13,983 bases of DNA from Acidimicrobiia bacterium (GCA_019243595.1 JAFAUA010000505.1:1-13983), one strand, 5' to 3'. Positions 5,737-13,854 are shown, counted from the stretch's first letter. Program-made: numbers and translations. Notes: generated from the letters alone by a model not told the origin.

Positions 5737-7161
5737 GTGCCCGAACGCAGTCCGGCAGACGTCGTCCGCATGCTTACGGACGAAGACATCCAAATCGTCG
5801 ACATTCGCTTCTGCGACCTCCCCGGGCTCATGCAGCACTTCTCGATCCCGGCTCACGAGCTGACAGAAGACGTCTTCGAGGAGGGGCTGGGCTTCGACGG
5901 TTCGTCGATCCGCGGCTTCCAGGAGATCCAGGAGTCGGACATGATCCTGCTCCCCGATCCCGACACCGCGATCATCGATCCCTTCCGTCGTCACCCGACG
6001 TTGAACATCAACTGCTTCGTCCGTGACCCCGTCACGGGCGAGGCCTATACGCGCGACCCGCGCTACGTCGCGAAGAAGGCCGAGGACTACCTGACGTCGA
6101 CGGGGATCGCCGACACCTGTTACTTCGGTCCCGAGGCCGAGTTCTACATCTTCGACGACGTGCGCTTCGACCAGAACCAGTACTCGGGCTACTACCACGT
6201 CGATTCGGTCGAAGGCATCTGGAACTCCGGTAAGGACGAGGGTCCGAACCTCGGCTTCAAGCCGCGGTACAAGGAGGGTTACTTCCCGGTCCCGCCCATG
6301 GACCACTACCAGGACCTCCGGTCCGAGATGGTCGTGACCATGGAGCGCATGGGCATCGACATCGAGGTGCAGCACCACGAGGTGGGCACCGCCGGTCAGG
6401 CCGAGATCGACATGCGTTTCGACACGCTGCTGTCAATGGCCGACAAGCTGATGCTCTACAAGTACATCGTCAAGAACGTCGCCCGCATGCACGGCAAGAC
6501 GGCGACCTTCATGCCCAAGCCCATCTTCCAGGACAACGGTTCGGGCATGCACTGCCACCAGTCCCTCTGGAAGGCTGGCGAGCCGCTGATGTTCTCGGAG
6601 ACCGGCTACGCCGGCCTGTCCGACCTGGCGCGCTGGTACATCGGCGGGTTGCTCACACACGCGCCGTCGATCCTCGCCTTCGCGGCGCCGACGACGAACT
6701 CCTACAAGAGGCTGGTTCCCGGTTACGAGGCGCCGGTCAACCTGGTGTACTCGCAGCGCAACCGGTCGGCGTCCTGCCGGATCCCGCTGTACTCCAAGAG
6801 CCCCAAGGCCAAGCGCATCGAGTTCCGCTGCCCGGACCCGTCGTGCAACCCGTACCTGGCGTTCCCGGCCATGCTGATGGCCGGCCTCGACGGCATCCAG
6901 AATCGCATCGAGCCGCCGCCGCCGGTCGACAAGGACCTGTACGACCTGCCCCCCGAAGAGCTCGCGCTGGTTCCCCAGGTGCCCGGTTCACTCGAAGCGG
7001 CGCTCAACGCCCTTGAGTCCGACCACGAGTACCTGCTGGCGGGCGGCGTGTTCACGCCCGACCTCATCGAGACCTGGCTCGGCTACAAGCGTGAGCGGGA
7101 GATCGACGAGGTCCGCCTGCGCCCCCATCCGTGGGAGTTCTACCTGTACTACGACATCTAG
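5737..7161 (+). CDS. glnA: Glutamine synthetase type I, GlnA1-like (GSI-beta, adenylylation site present)
   Basis: GTG 5737 is preceded by AGGGAGG with six-nt spacing and gives 474 residues, close to the 468-478 usual for this class. Motifs: FDGSSIRGF (53-61), [10 protein letters not shown] (131-140), [13 protein letters not shown] (213-225), [17 protein letters not shown] (258-274), [13 protein letters not shown] (321-333), [10 protein letters not shown] (341-350) and [17 protein letters not shown] (360-376). [10 protein letters not shown] (399-408) contains Y402, the position adenylylated in E. coli and mycobacterial GlnA, and the extra segment around residues 145-190 is typical of GSI-beta. 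The matching modifying enzyme GlnE is encoded in the same window, so covalent control is expected. Transcription is divergent from glnA2 and likely shares GlnR-type control. Confidence 0.97.
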   Translation: MPERSPADVVRMLTDEDIQIVDIRFCDLPGLMQHFSIPAHELTEDVFEEGLGFDGSSIRGFQEIQESDMILLPDPDTAIIDPFRRHPTLNINCFVRDPVTGEAYTRDPRYVAKKAEDYLTSTGIADTCYFGPEAEFYIFDDVRFDQNQYSGYYHVDSVEGIWNSGKDEGPNLGFKPRYKEGYFPVPPMDHYQDLRSEMVVTMERMGIDIEVQHHEVGTAGQAEIDMRFDTLLSMADKLMLYKYIVKNVARMHGKTATFMPKPIFQDNGSGMHCHQSLWKAGEPLMFSETGYAGLSDLARWYIGGLLTHAPSILAFAAPTTNSYKRLVPGYEAPVNLVYSQRNRSASCRIPLYSKSPKAKRIEFRCPDPSCNPYLAFPAMLMAGLDGIQNRIEPPPPVDKDLYDLPPEELALVPQVPGSLEAALNALESDHEYLLAGGVFTPDLIETWLGYKREREIDEVRLRPHPWEFYLYYDI

Positions 7162-7177
7162 ACAGACAACGCCTGAC

Positions 7178-7197
7178 CTGCGGTCTTACCGCTCAGA
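7178..7197 (+). terminator. Possible glnA1 terminator hairpin
   Basis: GCGGT (7180-7184), a three-nt loop and ACCGC (7188-7192) form a short perfect stem that can extend by CT/AG past one bulged T. It begins 17 nt after the glnA1 stop and lies at the junction with oppositely oriented DNA. There is no T-tract, so this is a weak call. Confidence 0.3.
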
Positions 7198-7510
7198 ACG
7201 GCGTTTGGTCCTTCTGTGGTCCTTCAGAATTCGGCCGCATGGCGCGCTCGGACCTCCGCGAGCGGCTGCGGCCGCAGTTGAACGGATCGGCGCGGTGAGG
7301 CTCTGAGTTGGACTCGAGTACGCGCTCGACGTTCGCGCCGAGGACGTCGTCTATGGCCTTGCGTGCTCGGTCCTCTCACGACGGGAACAGGTGCGCGTAG
7401 ACGCGCAGAGTGAAGCCGGCGGCGGCATGGCCGAAGACCGCCACTGCGAGGCGTCGCATGAGCCTTCAATGTCGGCGCCCCCCGCCGAGAGTTGAGTGCG
7501 ATGAGCCGTG
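7193..7510 (-). pseudogene. Remnant of a tyrosine recombinase (phage-type integrase), C-terminal end
   Basis: The minus strand reads about G-R-T-A-H-R-T-Q-L-S-A-G-G-A-D-I (near 7510-7470), then, after one frameshift, MRRLAVAVFGHAAAGFTLR followed by VYAHLFPS, a TGA at 7378-7376, and in the same frame EDRARKAIDDVLGANVERVL to a final TGA at 7195-7193. GHAAAGFTLRVYAHLF matches the C-terminal box of actinobacterial tyrosine integrases, with the GH histidine and the nucleophilic tyrosine; the upstream AGGADI segment resembles the preceding AAGADIK helix. The internal stop, the frameshift and the absence of the catalytic N-terminal part show it is broken. Its 5' side runs up to the end of the neighbouring surface-protein gene. 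No intact element or tRNA attachment site is seen beside it. This remnant accounts for the otherwise gene-free 7162-7514 stretch. Confidence 0.75.
7206..7225. repeat. Short tandem direct repeat, TGGTCCTTC twice
   Basis: TGGTCCTTC occurs at 7206-7214 and 7217-7225, an 11-nt period. It lies inside the 3' end of the integrase remnant, where it encodes a repeated E/K-G/D-P/Q stretch. It might be part of an old attachment-site core, but no partner copy was found in the window. Confidence 0.5.
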
Positions 7511-7514
7511 CGGC

Positions 7515-8219
7515 CTACGAGGCCCGGGCGCGGCGACCTCGACGGTCCCGTCGGACCAGGAACCAGCCGGCGGCGATGAGCGCCGCGGCCAGGGCCAGCA
7601 AGCGCAGGAGCCCGAAGCCCGTGAAGGCGATGACCGCGTTGGGATTGGCCGCCGAGACGAGCGGTGCTCCGCCGCGCGAGAAGCTGATGCCGAGGACGGT
7701 CGTGGGCACGGTGAATGGCACGCACTTCGCGGGGGCGCCCGCGACGACGGCGCACACGAGGTAGGTCCCAGGACTCGCCGCCGGGACGACGAAGGAACCG
7801 CTCGCCGGACACCCCGGCGTCCCCAGCGCCTCGGGCAGCGTCGCGACCACGGTCCCGTTGAAGGTGACGTCGATCTTGGACCCGGCCGCCGCGCCCTTCA
7901 CGGTGACGTTCACGGATGTGCCTGGCGGCCCCGAGGCCGGGTCCACCGAGATGATCAGGCCCACCGGGCCGTTGGGCGTGAGCTCACAGGGGTCGACCAG
8001 CTCCGTCGCCGGGGGCGACTGGCCGGCTTCGGTGGTCGTCGTCGTGGTGTTTCCGGGCGTGGTCGACGGGGGCGTGGGCGCGGACGTCGTCGTGGAGCAG
8101 TTGTCGAAGGGATACGAGCAGGTCTGCGCCATCGACGACCCGGCTAGTCCGGCGACTCCCGCGACACCGCCGAGGATGACAACGACGAATGCGATGATTC
8201 GCGAGGTTCCCAGCTTCAT
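7515..8219 (-). CDS. Secreted surface protein with Thr/Pro linker and sortase-type C-terminal signal
   Basis: The 234-residue protein starts at ATG 8219 behind a strong GGGGAGGA. Residues 1-31 are a signal peptide (basic start, hydrophobic core, cleavage likely after SSMAQ). Residues about 42-72 are a low-complexity Thr/Pro/Ser linker including a six-Thr run. Residues about 80-175 look like an Ig-like beta domain (SVDPASGPPGTSVNVTVKG, then SGSFVVPAASPGTYLVCAV), with several cysteines. The C-terminus has IAFTG, a hydrophobic helix and a basic tail (RRDRRGRRARAS), the tripartite layout of a sorting signal; IAFTG is one change from the LAxTG motif of class E sortases. Cell-wall anchoring is therefore likely; simple membrane anchoring is the alternative. 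It follows a polysaccharide deacetylase by 45 nt. No specific function can be named. Confidence 0.8.
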   Translation of the reverse strand: MKLGTSRIIAFVVVILGGVAGVAGLAGSSMAQTCSYPFDNCSTTTSAPTPPSTTPGNTTTTTTEAGQSPPATELVDPCELTPNGPVGLIISVDPASGPPGTSVNVTVKGAAAGSKIDVTFNGTVVATLPEALGTPGCPASGSFVVPAASPGTYLVCAVVAGAPAKCVPFTVPTTVLGISFSRGGAPLVSAANPNAVIAFTGFGLLRLLALAAALIAAGWFLVRRDRRGRRARAS

Positions 8220-8264
8220 GGTTCCTCCCCTACCACGAGAGAAACGACTGGAACCGACCGACTC

Positions 8265-9413
8265 TTACATCCAGTTGTAGAAGGTGAAGCCGCGCTTCTT
8301 CAGGTCGTCGATGAGCTGCTTGAGCATCGCCACGGTCTGGGAGCGGTCGCCCCCACCGTCGTGCATGAGGATCACCGCACCCGGCCCGACCTTGGCCTCG
8401 ATTCGGGCCAGGATCTCGGGGGCGGGCGGCTTGGTGTAGTCCTTCGGGTCGACGCTCCACTTCAGGACGCGTAGCCCTCGCTGGTGGGCCGTGCTGATGA
8501 TGTCGGGGTTCAGGTTGCCGCCCGGGGGTCGGTAAAAGAGCGGGTTCTGGCCGGTGATGCCGCGGATGACGTCGGCGGCCTGGTCGACCTCGTCGACGAT
8601 CTGGGGATGCGGCCGCGACGGCAGGGTGAGGATGTGGTGCATCGAGTGGTCGCACACGAGGTTTCCGGCGTCGAACTCGGCCTTCACCAGTTCGGGGTGG
8701 CGTTGTGCCAGGTAGCCGATCGTGCAAAACGTGGCCTTGACGTTCTCATCCTTGAGGATCTGGAGAATGGCCGGAGTCCAGCGGGGATCGGGGCCGTCGT
8801 CGAAGGTGAGGGCGACGCTCATGCCGGTCTCGGCATGGGCGGGTGCCGCGGCTCCGGCGGCCGCGGACCGGGACACGATCTCCCCGCTGTGCTCGCCGAC
8901 CTGCGCCTCCTCAACGCCGCCGGCGGAGATCCAGATGCGGTCCTCGACGGGCGGTAGCCCTGGTCCCATCCCCTGGACCCGCCGGCTCACGATCTTTTCA
9001 ACGGCGTCGGCGCCGTTCTTCACGACGATGCGGTCACCCGCCCGCACCGGGTGGTCGGGCTGCGCCGGCGCGTTGTCGACGAACAGCTGTGCGGGAGCGG
9101 TGTGCAGGGCGATGGCTCGATGGGTCACCACCGACAGCAGCACGCCATCACGTGGGTGGACGCGGCCGGCCGCCAGCGCGCTGGCCACTGTCGGCCGACT
9201 CCCGGGCACCCACACGGTGCGCCCGTCGACGCGCACCTTGGTCGTCGGGGTCTGTCCACCGGAGGCGAGCCACCACCCGGCGAACAGGATGACGACGATG
9301 GCGACAGCGGTCAGCTGGACCCAGCGCGAGCGCCGAGGGCCCTGGCTGGCGGGCCAAAAGGCGCGCTCGACTGCCGGCGGGGCGGCATCGGAGGTCAGCA
9401 GCGACGTTCTCAC
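8265..9413 (-). CDS. Membrane-anchored NodB-type polysaccharide deacetylase with extracytoplasmic N-terminal domain
   Basis: The 382-residue protein starts at GTG 9413, overlapping the glnE stop as GTGA, so it is probably translationally coupled. Residues about 30-50 form one membrane helix. Residues about 58-140 (KVRVDGRTVWVPG, TVASALAAG, AGDRIVVKNG) resemble the ubiquitin-like DUF348 fold seen in RpfB-type cell-wall proteins, which is a tentative match. The NodB domain (198-382) has all five motifs: TFDDGP (203-208, catalytic D205 and metal D206), HSMHH (256-260, metal histidines 256 and 260), RPPGG (295-299), LKWSVDP (317-323) and LMHDGGG (349-355). It should de-N-acetylate a cell-envelope polysaccharide or peptidoglycan outside the membrane. 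Substrate cannot be told from sequence. Confidence 0.93.
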   Translation of the reverse strand: MRTSLLTSDAAPPAVERAFWPASQGPRRSRWVQLTAVAIVVILFAGWWLASGGQTPTTKVRVDGRTVWVPGSRPTVASALAAGRVHPRDGVLLSVVTHRAIALHTAPAQLFVDNAPAQPDHPVRAGDRIVVKNGADAVEKIVSRRVQGMGPGLPPVEDRIWISAGGVEEAQVGEHSGEIVSRSAAAGAAAPAHAETGMSVALTFDDGPDPRWTPAILQILKDENVKATFCTIGYLAQRHPELVKAEFDAGNLVCDHSMHHILTLPSRPHPQIVDEVDQAADVIRGITGQNPLFYRPPGGNLNPDIISTAHQRGLRVLKWSVDPKDYTKPPAPEILARIEAKVGPGAVILMHDGGGDRSQTVAMLKQLIDDLKKRGFTFYNWM

Positions 9414-12106
9414 TTGCCGTAGAAGAGGCGCTCGACCACTTGGCGAGCACGACGGGTGACCCGACGATACTGCTCGCGCAACTCGCCTCCGGACGTCCCG
9501 AGCGCCCTCGCCAGCTTCGTCAGTTGGTCTCCCTGCGTGGGCAAAGCGTCACCCGGCGAGCCCTTTACGAGATACCAACGGTTTCTTGTCCGTTCGCAAA
9601 AGCGGTAGGCAGCGGCGAGCGTGGCGTGGTCGTCGGGCGCCAACGCACCGGCGGCCTCCAGCGCGTCGAGGGCGGCGATCGTTCCTGTTTGCCGCACGCC
9701 ATGCTGGAACTGCAGGAGCTGGGCGGTGAACTCGATGTCGGAGAGCGACCCGCGGCCGAGCTTGAGGTGGAACTGCGGATCCTCGCCGGCCGGGATGCGT
9801 TCTCGCTCGATGCGTGCCTTCATCCGTCGCACTTCGCGCACGTCTTCGTCGGTGAGGGGCTGCCACACGTGAGGTTCGACGATCTCCATGAACCGCCGGC
9901 CGAGATCGGCGTCGCCGGCGACGGGTCGAGCGCGCAGCAGCGCCTGCCGCTCCCACATCAGCGCCCAGCGGTCGTAGTAGGTGCTGTACCCCTCGAGACT
10001 GCGGGCGAGCGGACCTTGCTTGCCTTCGGGGCGCAGGCCGAGGTCGACGGTGTAGATGCGCGGCGACGGCGTGCGTCCGGCGAGGAACGCCAGGAGGGCC
10101 TCAGCCGACTCCTCGGCCGCGCTGAAGTCCGCGGCCGTGGAGCCGTCGTACACGAACAGCACGTCGAGATCGCTGGCATAGGAGAGCTCGGCGCCGCCGA
10201 ACCGGCCCATGGCGATCACGGCGAACGGAAGGGGTGGACGGACGGTTTCGAGGGCGGCCCCGAGCACACCCTCTGCGAGCGCGGTGAGCTCGGCGCCGGC
10301 CAGGGCTACGGCCTCCTCCTCGTCGTCGAGGCCGAGCACGTCGCGCGCTGCGATGCGTAGCTCCTCGCGCTGGCGATACCGGTGCAAGGCCTTGCGGCGG
10401 TCGATCTCCCCCTTGCGCCACCCGACCGCCGCCGACGCCCCCGCCGCCAACTCGGCGGGCGGTCGCACGGCGAGGCCGTCCGGTTCGCTGAGGCTCAACA
10501 GCTCGTCGGGGTTGTGCTCGAACGTCTCTGCGAACAGCCGGCTGGTGCCGAGGAGCAGGCAGAGGCGCCGGGCGACTTCGGGCGACTCGCGGAAGGCGGT
10601 AACCAGCTCGGTTGTACGTTGCTCGCCCGAGGACAGGCGGCGCAGACCGAGCAGGCCGAGGTCGGGGTCGGGGGCCTCGGAGAGCCAGCCGAGGACGAGC
10701 GGCAACAGTTGCTGCATCAGCCGGGACGACCGAGTGAGCCCGCCCGCAAGCTCGCGCAGCGCGACCCGCGTGCGTTCGACGTCGGTGAACCCGAACGCGG
10801 TCAGCCGCGCCTCGGCCGCGTCGGCAGACAGCGCCCCGTCTCCGCTGCCCGGCACCACCGCAAACGCTTCCAGCAACGGACGGAAGTACAGGCGCTCGTA
10901 GATCGATCGCACGGTGGCCTGGTGCTGGCGGAGCTCGGCGGTCAGGAGGGAAGCGGCGTCGCCATCGGGGCTGTCCCGATATCCCATGACCCGCGCCAGC
11001 CTGGTGAGGGCGTTGTGGTCGGTGGGGATGGCGTGCACCTGCTGCTCGTCGACCAACTGGAGGCGGTGCTCGACGGCGCGTAGGAAGCGGTAGGACGCGG
11101 CGAGCGATTCGGCGTCGTCGCCGCTCACGTAGCCCGCCTCGGACAGCTCCGCCAGGGCCACCAGGGTCGTCGGCGAGCGGATCCCCTCGTCGTGGCGTCC
11201 GTGGACGAGCTGCAGGAGCTGCACGGCAAACTCGACGTCGCGGATGCCGCCACGGCCGCGCTTCACCTCCCGGTCGGTCAGGTGGCGGCGGGCGAGCTCG
11301 GTCTCGGCACGGGCCTTCATGTGCCGCAGCGCCCGGAGATCGTCGGCGTCGAAGACCCGACCCCAGACCCGCTCGCGGGCGGCGGACAGGAACGCGGCGC
11401 CCAGCTCGTCGTCGCCGGCCGCGGGGCGCGCCTTCAGAAGGGCCTGGAACTCCCACGCCTCAGCCCAGCGGTCCCAGTAGGCGATGTAGGACGGCAGCGA
11501 CCTCGCGAGTGGGCCGTCGCGGCCCTCGGGTCGCAGGTCGGCGTCGACCCGGAAGCACGTGCGGGCGATCTCCATGACGGCGCGGGCCAGGCGCTCACCG
11601 CGCTCGACGCCCTGCTCGTCGACGACGAACAGCACGTCGACGTCGCTGGCGTAGTTGAGCTCGTTGCCGCCGAGCTTCCCCATGCCGACGACCACCAGCC
11701 CGTCGGCGCCCGCCAACCGCACCGCTTCGCGCAGCACGGTGTCGGCCATCGTGGCCAAACTGCGGCCGACGACCGCGAGGTCGTCCGTGCCACGCAGGTC
11801 GCGGGCGGCGATGCGCAGGAGCTCGAGGCGCTTCCAGCGGCGCAGCGTGTCGGCGTCCTCGATGGTGACCGGCACGGGGCGATCGAGGTCGGCGAGGACG
11901 TCGAGCGCCATCGCGTCGGTCACGCAGAGTTCGGTCAGTGCGCGGCTGGCGGACGTTACGGCCACGAACGCTTCGGCCAGCGTGTCGTCGTCCTTGAACC
12001 GGTCGATGACGGCTGGGTGGGCTTCGCCGAGCCGCTCGGCGGCGACCGCGGCCCAGCCAGGCGCGGCCGAACGTTCGATCAACCGCGTCAGTTCGCGTTC
12101 GGCCAC
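9410..12106 (-). CDS. glnE: Bifunctional glutamine synthetase adenylyltransferase / adenylyl-removing enzyme
   Basis: The 898-residue protein has the duplicated GlnE layout. The first nucleotidyltransferase half has GMGKLGGNELNYASDVDVLF (141-160) with D155 and D157, then LRPEGRDGPLARS (191-203) and KRGRGGIRDVEF (282-293). The second has MGRFGGAELSYASDLDVLF (633-651) with D646 and D648, LRPEGKQGPLARS (691-703) and KLGRGSLSDIEF (782-793). In E. coli GlnE the N-terminal half removes and the C-terminal half adds AMP on GlnA; both active sites look intact here. Length is slightly below the usual 940-1000. The expected target is Y402 of the GlnA1-type synthetase in this window. Start GTG 12106 lies 27 nt from the divergent nadE start. 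No PII gene is visible in the window, so the upstream signal is unknown. Confidence 0.97.
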   Translation of the reverse strand: MAERELTRLIERSAAPGWAAVAAERLGEAHPAVIDRFKDDDTLAEAFVAVTSASRALTELCVTDAMALDVLADLDRPVPVTIEDADTLRRWKRLELLRIAARDLRGTDDLAVVGRSLATMADTVLREAVRLAGADGLVVVGMGKLGGNELNYASDVDVLFVVDEQGVERGERLARAVMEIARTCFRVDADLRPEGRDGPLARSLPSYIAYWDRWAEAWEFQALLKARPAAGDDELGAAFLSAARERVWGRVFDADDLRALRHMKARAETELARRHLTDREVKRGRGGIRDVEFAVQLLQLVHGRHDEGIRSPTTLVALAELSEAGYVSGDDAESLAASYRFLRAVEHRLQLVDEQQVHAIPTDHNALTRLARVMGYRDSPDGDAASLLTAELRQHQATVRSIYERLYFRPLLEAFAVVPGSGDGALSADAAEARLTAFGFTDVERTRVALRELAGGLTRSSRLMQQLLPLVLGWLSEAPDPDLGLLGLRRLSSGEQRTTELVTAFRESPEVARRLCLLLGTSRLFAETFEHNPDELLSLSEPDGLAVRPPAELAAGASAAVGWRKGEIDRRKALHRYRQREELRIAARDVLGLDDEEEAVALAGAELTALAEGVLGAALETVRPPLPFAVIAMGRFGGAELSYASDLDVLFVYDGSTAADFSAAEESAEALLAFLAGRTPSPRIYTVDLGLRPEGKQGPLARSLEGYSTYYDRWALMWERQALLRARPVAGDADLGRRFMEIVEPHVWQPLTDEDVREVRRMKARIERERIPAGEDPQFHLKLGRGSLSDIEFTAQLLQFQHGVRQTGTIAALDALEAAGALAPDDHATLAAAYRFCERTRNRWYLVKGSPGDALPTQGDQLTKLARALGTSGGELREQYRRVTRRARQVVERLFYGK

Positions 12107-12121
12107 GTTTCAAGTGTCGCG

Positions 12122-12127
12122 TAGCGT
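12122..12127 (+). promoter_or_regulatory. Probable -10 box of leaderless nadE transcript
   Basis: TAGCGT is followed by six nt and the ATG at 12134, and no Shine-Dalgarno precedes this ATG. The spacing fits transcription starting at the A of the start codon. A TTCGGC near 12099-12104 could be a weak -35 and lies inside the glnE start. The opposite glnE promoter must share the same 27 nt or lie within nadE; GACACT six nt before the glnE GTG is a weak candidate. Confidence 0.5.
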
Positions 12128-12133
12128 TGACAC

Positions 12134-13843
12134 ATGCCTCGCGTGAGGGTTGCGGCCTGTCAGATCAACACGGTCGTCGGTGATCTCGACGGCAACCTGG
12201 CGAAGATTCTTGCCGCCTACGACGAGGCGGAGGCAGCCGGCTGCGACATCGCCGCCTTCCCAGAGCTGGCCATCACCGGCTATCCACCCGAGGACCTGGT
12301 GTTGAAGCCGGGCTTCATCAGCGACAACCTGGCGGCGCTCGAGAAGCTGGCGGCGCGGACTGGTCGCTGTGCGGCCATTGTGGGCTTCGTCGACGCCGGG
12401 CGCGACCTCTATAACGCCGCTGCCGTGTGTGCCCTCGGATCGGTGCAGGGCGTGTATCACAAGCGACTCCTGCCGAACTACGCGGTGTTCGACGAGCAGC
12501 GCTACTTCGCACCCGGCGGTCCTCCGCAGGCGCTGTTCCTTATCGCGGGGGTGCGCGTCGGCGTGTCGATCTGCGAGGACGCATGGAGTCCCGACGGACC
12601 GATCGCGGCGCTGGCGGAGGGTGGCGCCGAGCTGGTCGTCAATGTGAACGCGTCGCCCTACTACGCGAACCGCCTCGACGAACGCGAGCGCATGCTCGCC
12701 ACTCGCGCCGAAGACGCGTCGAGCGCTCTCGTCTACGTCAACCAGGTCGGTGGCCAGGACGAGCTGGTCTTCGACGGCGCGTCGCTCGTCTTCGACGCAA
12801 ACGGGGATCTGCTGGCGCGCGGCCCCCAGTTCGTCGAGCACCAGCAGATCGTCGACCTGAACGTCATGCCTGTGTTTCGCCAGCGCCTGCTCGACCCACG
12901 CGGGCGACTGACGGGCGAGCCGTTGCCCGAGGTGCTGATCAGTAGCGAGTCCCACGCCGATGGCACTCCGCACGTGACGGCCGGGATCGTCGAGCCGCTG
13001 GGCCCCGTCGCCGAGGTCTACGAGGCGCTCGTGCTCGGCACGCGTGACTACGTCCACAAGAACGGGTTCACCGACGTCGTCATCGGCATGTCGGGCGGCA
13101 TCGACTCGTCACTCGTAGCCGTGATCGCGGCCGACGCCCTCGGGCCCGAGCACGTTCACGGCGTGTCGATGCCCTCGCGCTACTCGAGCGAGGGATCCAA
13201 GGACGACGCGCGCGAGCTGGCCGAGGCGCTGGGCGTCGACTACCGCACGATCGCCATCGAACCGGCGCACGCCGCCTTTGTCGAGATGCTCGCGCCGTCC
13301 TTCGCAGACATGGCCGAGGACCTGACCGAGGAGAACCTCCAGTCCCGGGCGCGCGGCGTCACCCTGATGGCGCTCTCCAACAAGTTCGGGTGGCTCGTGC
13401 TCGCCACCGGCAACAAGAGCGAGATGGCGACCGGCTTCTCGACCATCTACGGCGACATGGTCGGCGGCTACGCGGTGATCAAGGACGTCACCAAGACGCT
13501 CGTTTACGAGCTGTGCCGCGAGAGGAACCGCCGGGCGCACGTCATTCCCGATGCCGTGCTGACCAAGCCGCCGTCCGCCGAGCTGCGCCCCGGCCAGCGA
13601 GACGACCAGTCGCTGCCCGCGTACGACGAGCTCGACCCGATCCTCGAGGCGTACATCGAGGACGACCTGACGGCCGCGGAGCTCGTGCGGGAGGGCTACG
13701 ACGCGGAGCTCGTGCGACGGGTGGTCACCCTCGTCGACCGGGCCGAGTACAAGCGCCGGCAGGCGCCGCCGGGCGTGCGGGTGACGCCCAAGGCGTTCGG
13801 CAAGGACCGCCGCCTCCCGATCACCAACCGCTACACAGGCTGA
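12134..13843 (+). CDS. nadE: Glutamine-dependent NAD+ synthetase
   Basis: The 569-residue protein fuses a nitrilase-fold glutaminase (1-270) to an ammonia-dependent NAD synthetase domain (about 285-569). The glutaminase triad is visible: E44 in FPELAITGYPPEDL, K110 in YHKRLLPNYAVFDE and C147 in VSICEDAW. The synthetase has the ATP pyrophosphatase loop SGGIDSS (320-326), MPSRYSSEGSKDDA (346-359), ATGNKSEMATGFSTIYGD (424-441) and TKPPSAELRPGQRDDQSLP (477-495). It converts deamido-NAD+ to NAD+ in the last step of NAD synthesis, using glutamine nitrogen channelled between domains. Length fits the compact bacterial two-domain form rather than the longer mycobacterial one. It is divergent from glnE, placing a glutamine consumer beside the enzyme that controls glutamine synthesis. 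Confidence 0.97.
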   Translation: MPRVRVAACQINTVVGDLDGNLAKILAAYDEAEAAGCDIAAFPELAITGYPPEDLVLKPGFISDNLAALEKLAARTGRCAAIVGFVDAGRDLYNAAAVCALGSVQGVYHKRLLPNYAVFDEQRYFAPGGPPQALFLIAGVRVGVSICEDAWSPDGPIAALAEGGAELVVNVNASPYYANRLDERERMLATRAEDASSALVYVNQVGGQDELVFDGASLVFDANGDLLARGPQFVEHQQIVDLNVMPVFRQRLLDPRGRLTGEPLPEVLISSESHADGTPHVTAGIVEPLGPVAEVYEALVLGTRDYVHKNGFTDVVIGMSGGIDSSLVAVIAADALGPEHVHGVSMPSRYSSEGSKDDARELAEALGVDYRTIAIEPAHAAFVEMLAPSFADMAEDLTEENLQSRARGVTLMALSNKFGWLVLATGNKSEMATGFSTIYGDMVGGYAVIKDVTKTLVYELCRERNRRAHVIPDAVLTKPPSAELRPGQRDDQSLPAYDELDPILEAYIEDDLTAAELVREGYDAELVRRVVTLVDRAEYKRRQAPPGVRVTPKAFGKDRRLPITNRYTG

Positions 13844-13854
13844 GCTTTCGCTAC

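Noticed and set aside
7376..7378. In-frame TGA in the integrase frame as a recoded codon (selenocysteine or tryptophan)
   Set aside because: Other genes here use TGA as a normal stop, there is also a frameshift upstream, and no intact N-terminal part exists, so decay is the simpler explanation.
7162..7514. tRNA or attachment site next to the integrase remnant
   Set aside because: No cloverleaf or tRNA 3' end could be found by eye in this stretch or nearby; the short 11-nt repeat has no second copy elsewhere in the window.
8027..8100. Repeated GTCGTC/GTGGTC runs as a tandem repeat element
   Set aside because: They encode the Thr/Pro linker of the surface protein and are explained by its low-complexity sequence.
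12126..12133. TTGACA just before the nadE ATG as a -35 box
   Set aside because: It is immediately next to the start codon, so a promoter using it would start inside nadE; the TAGCGT overlapping it fits a -10 much better.
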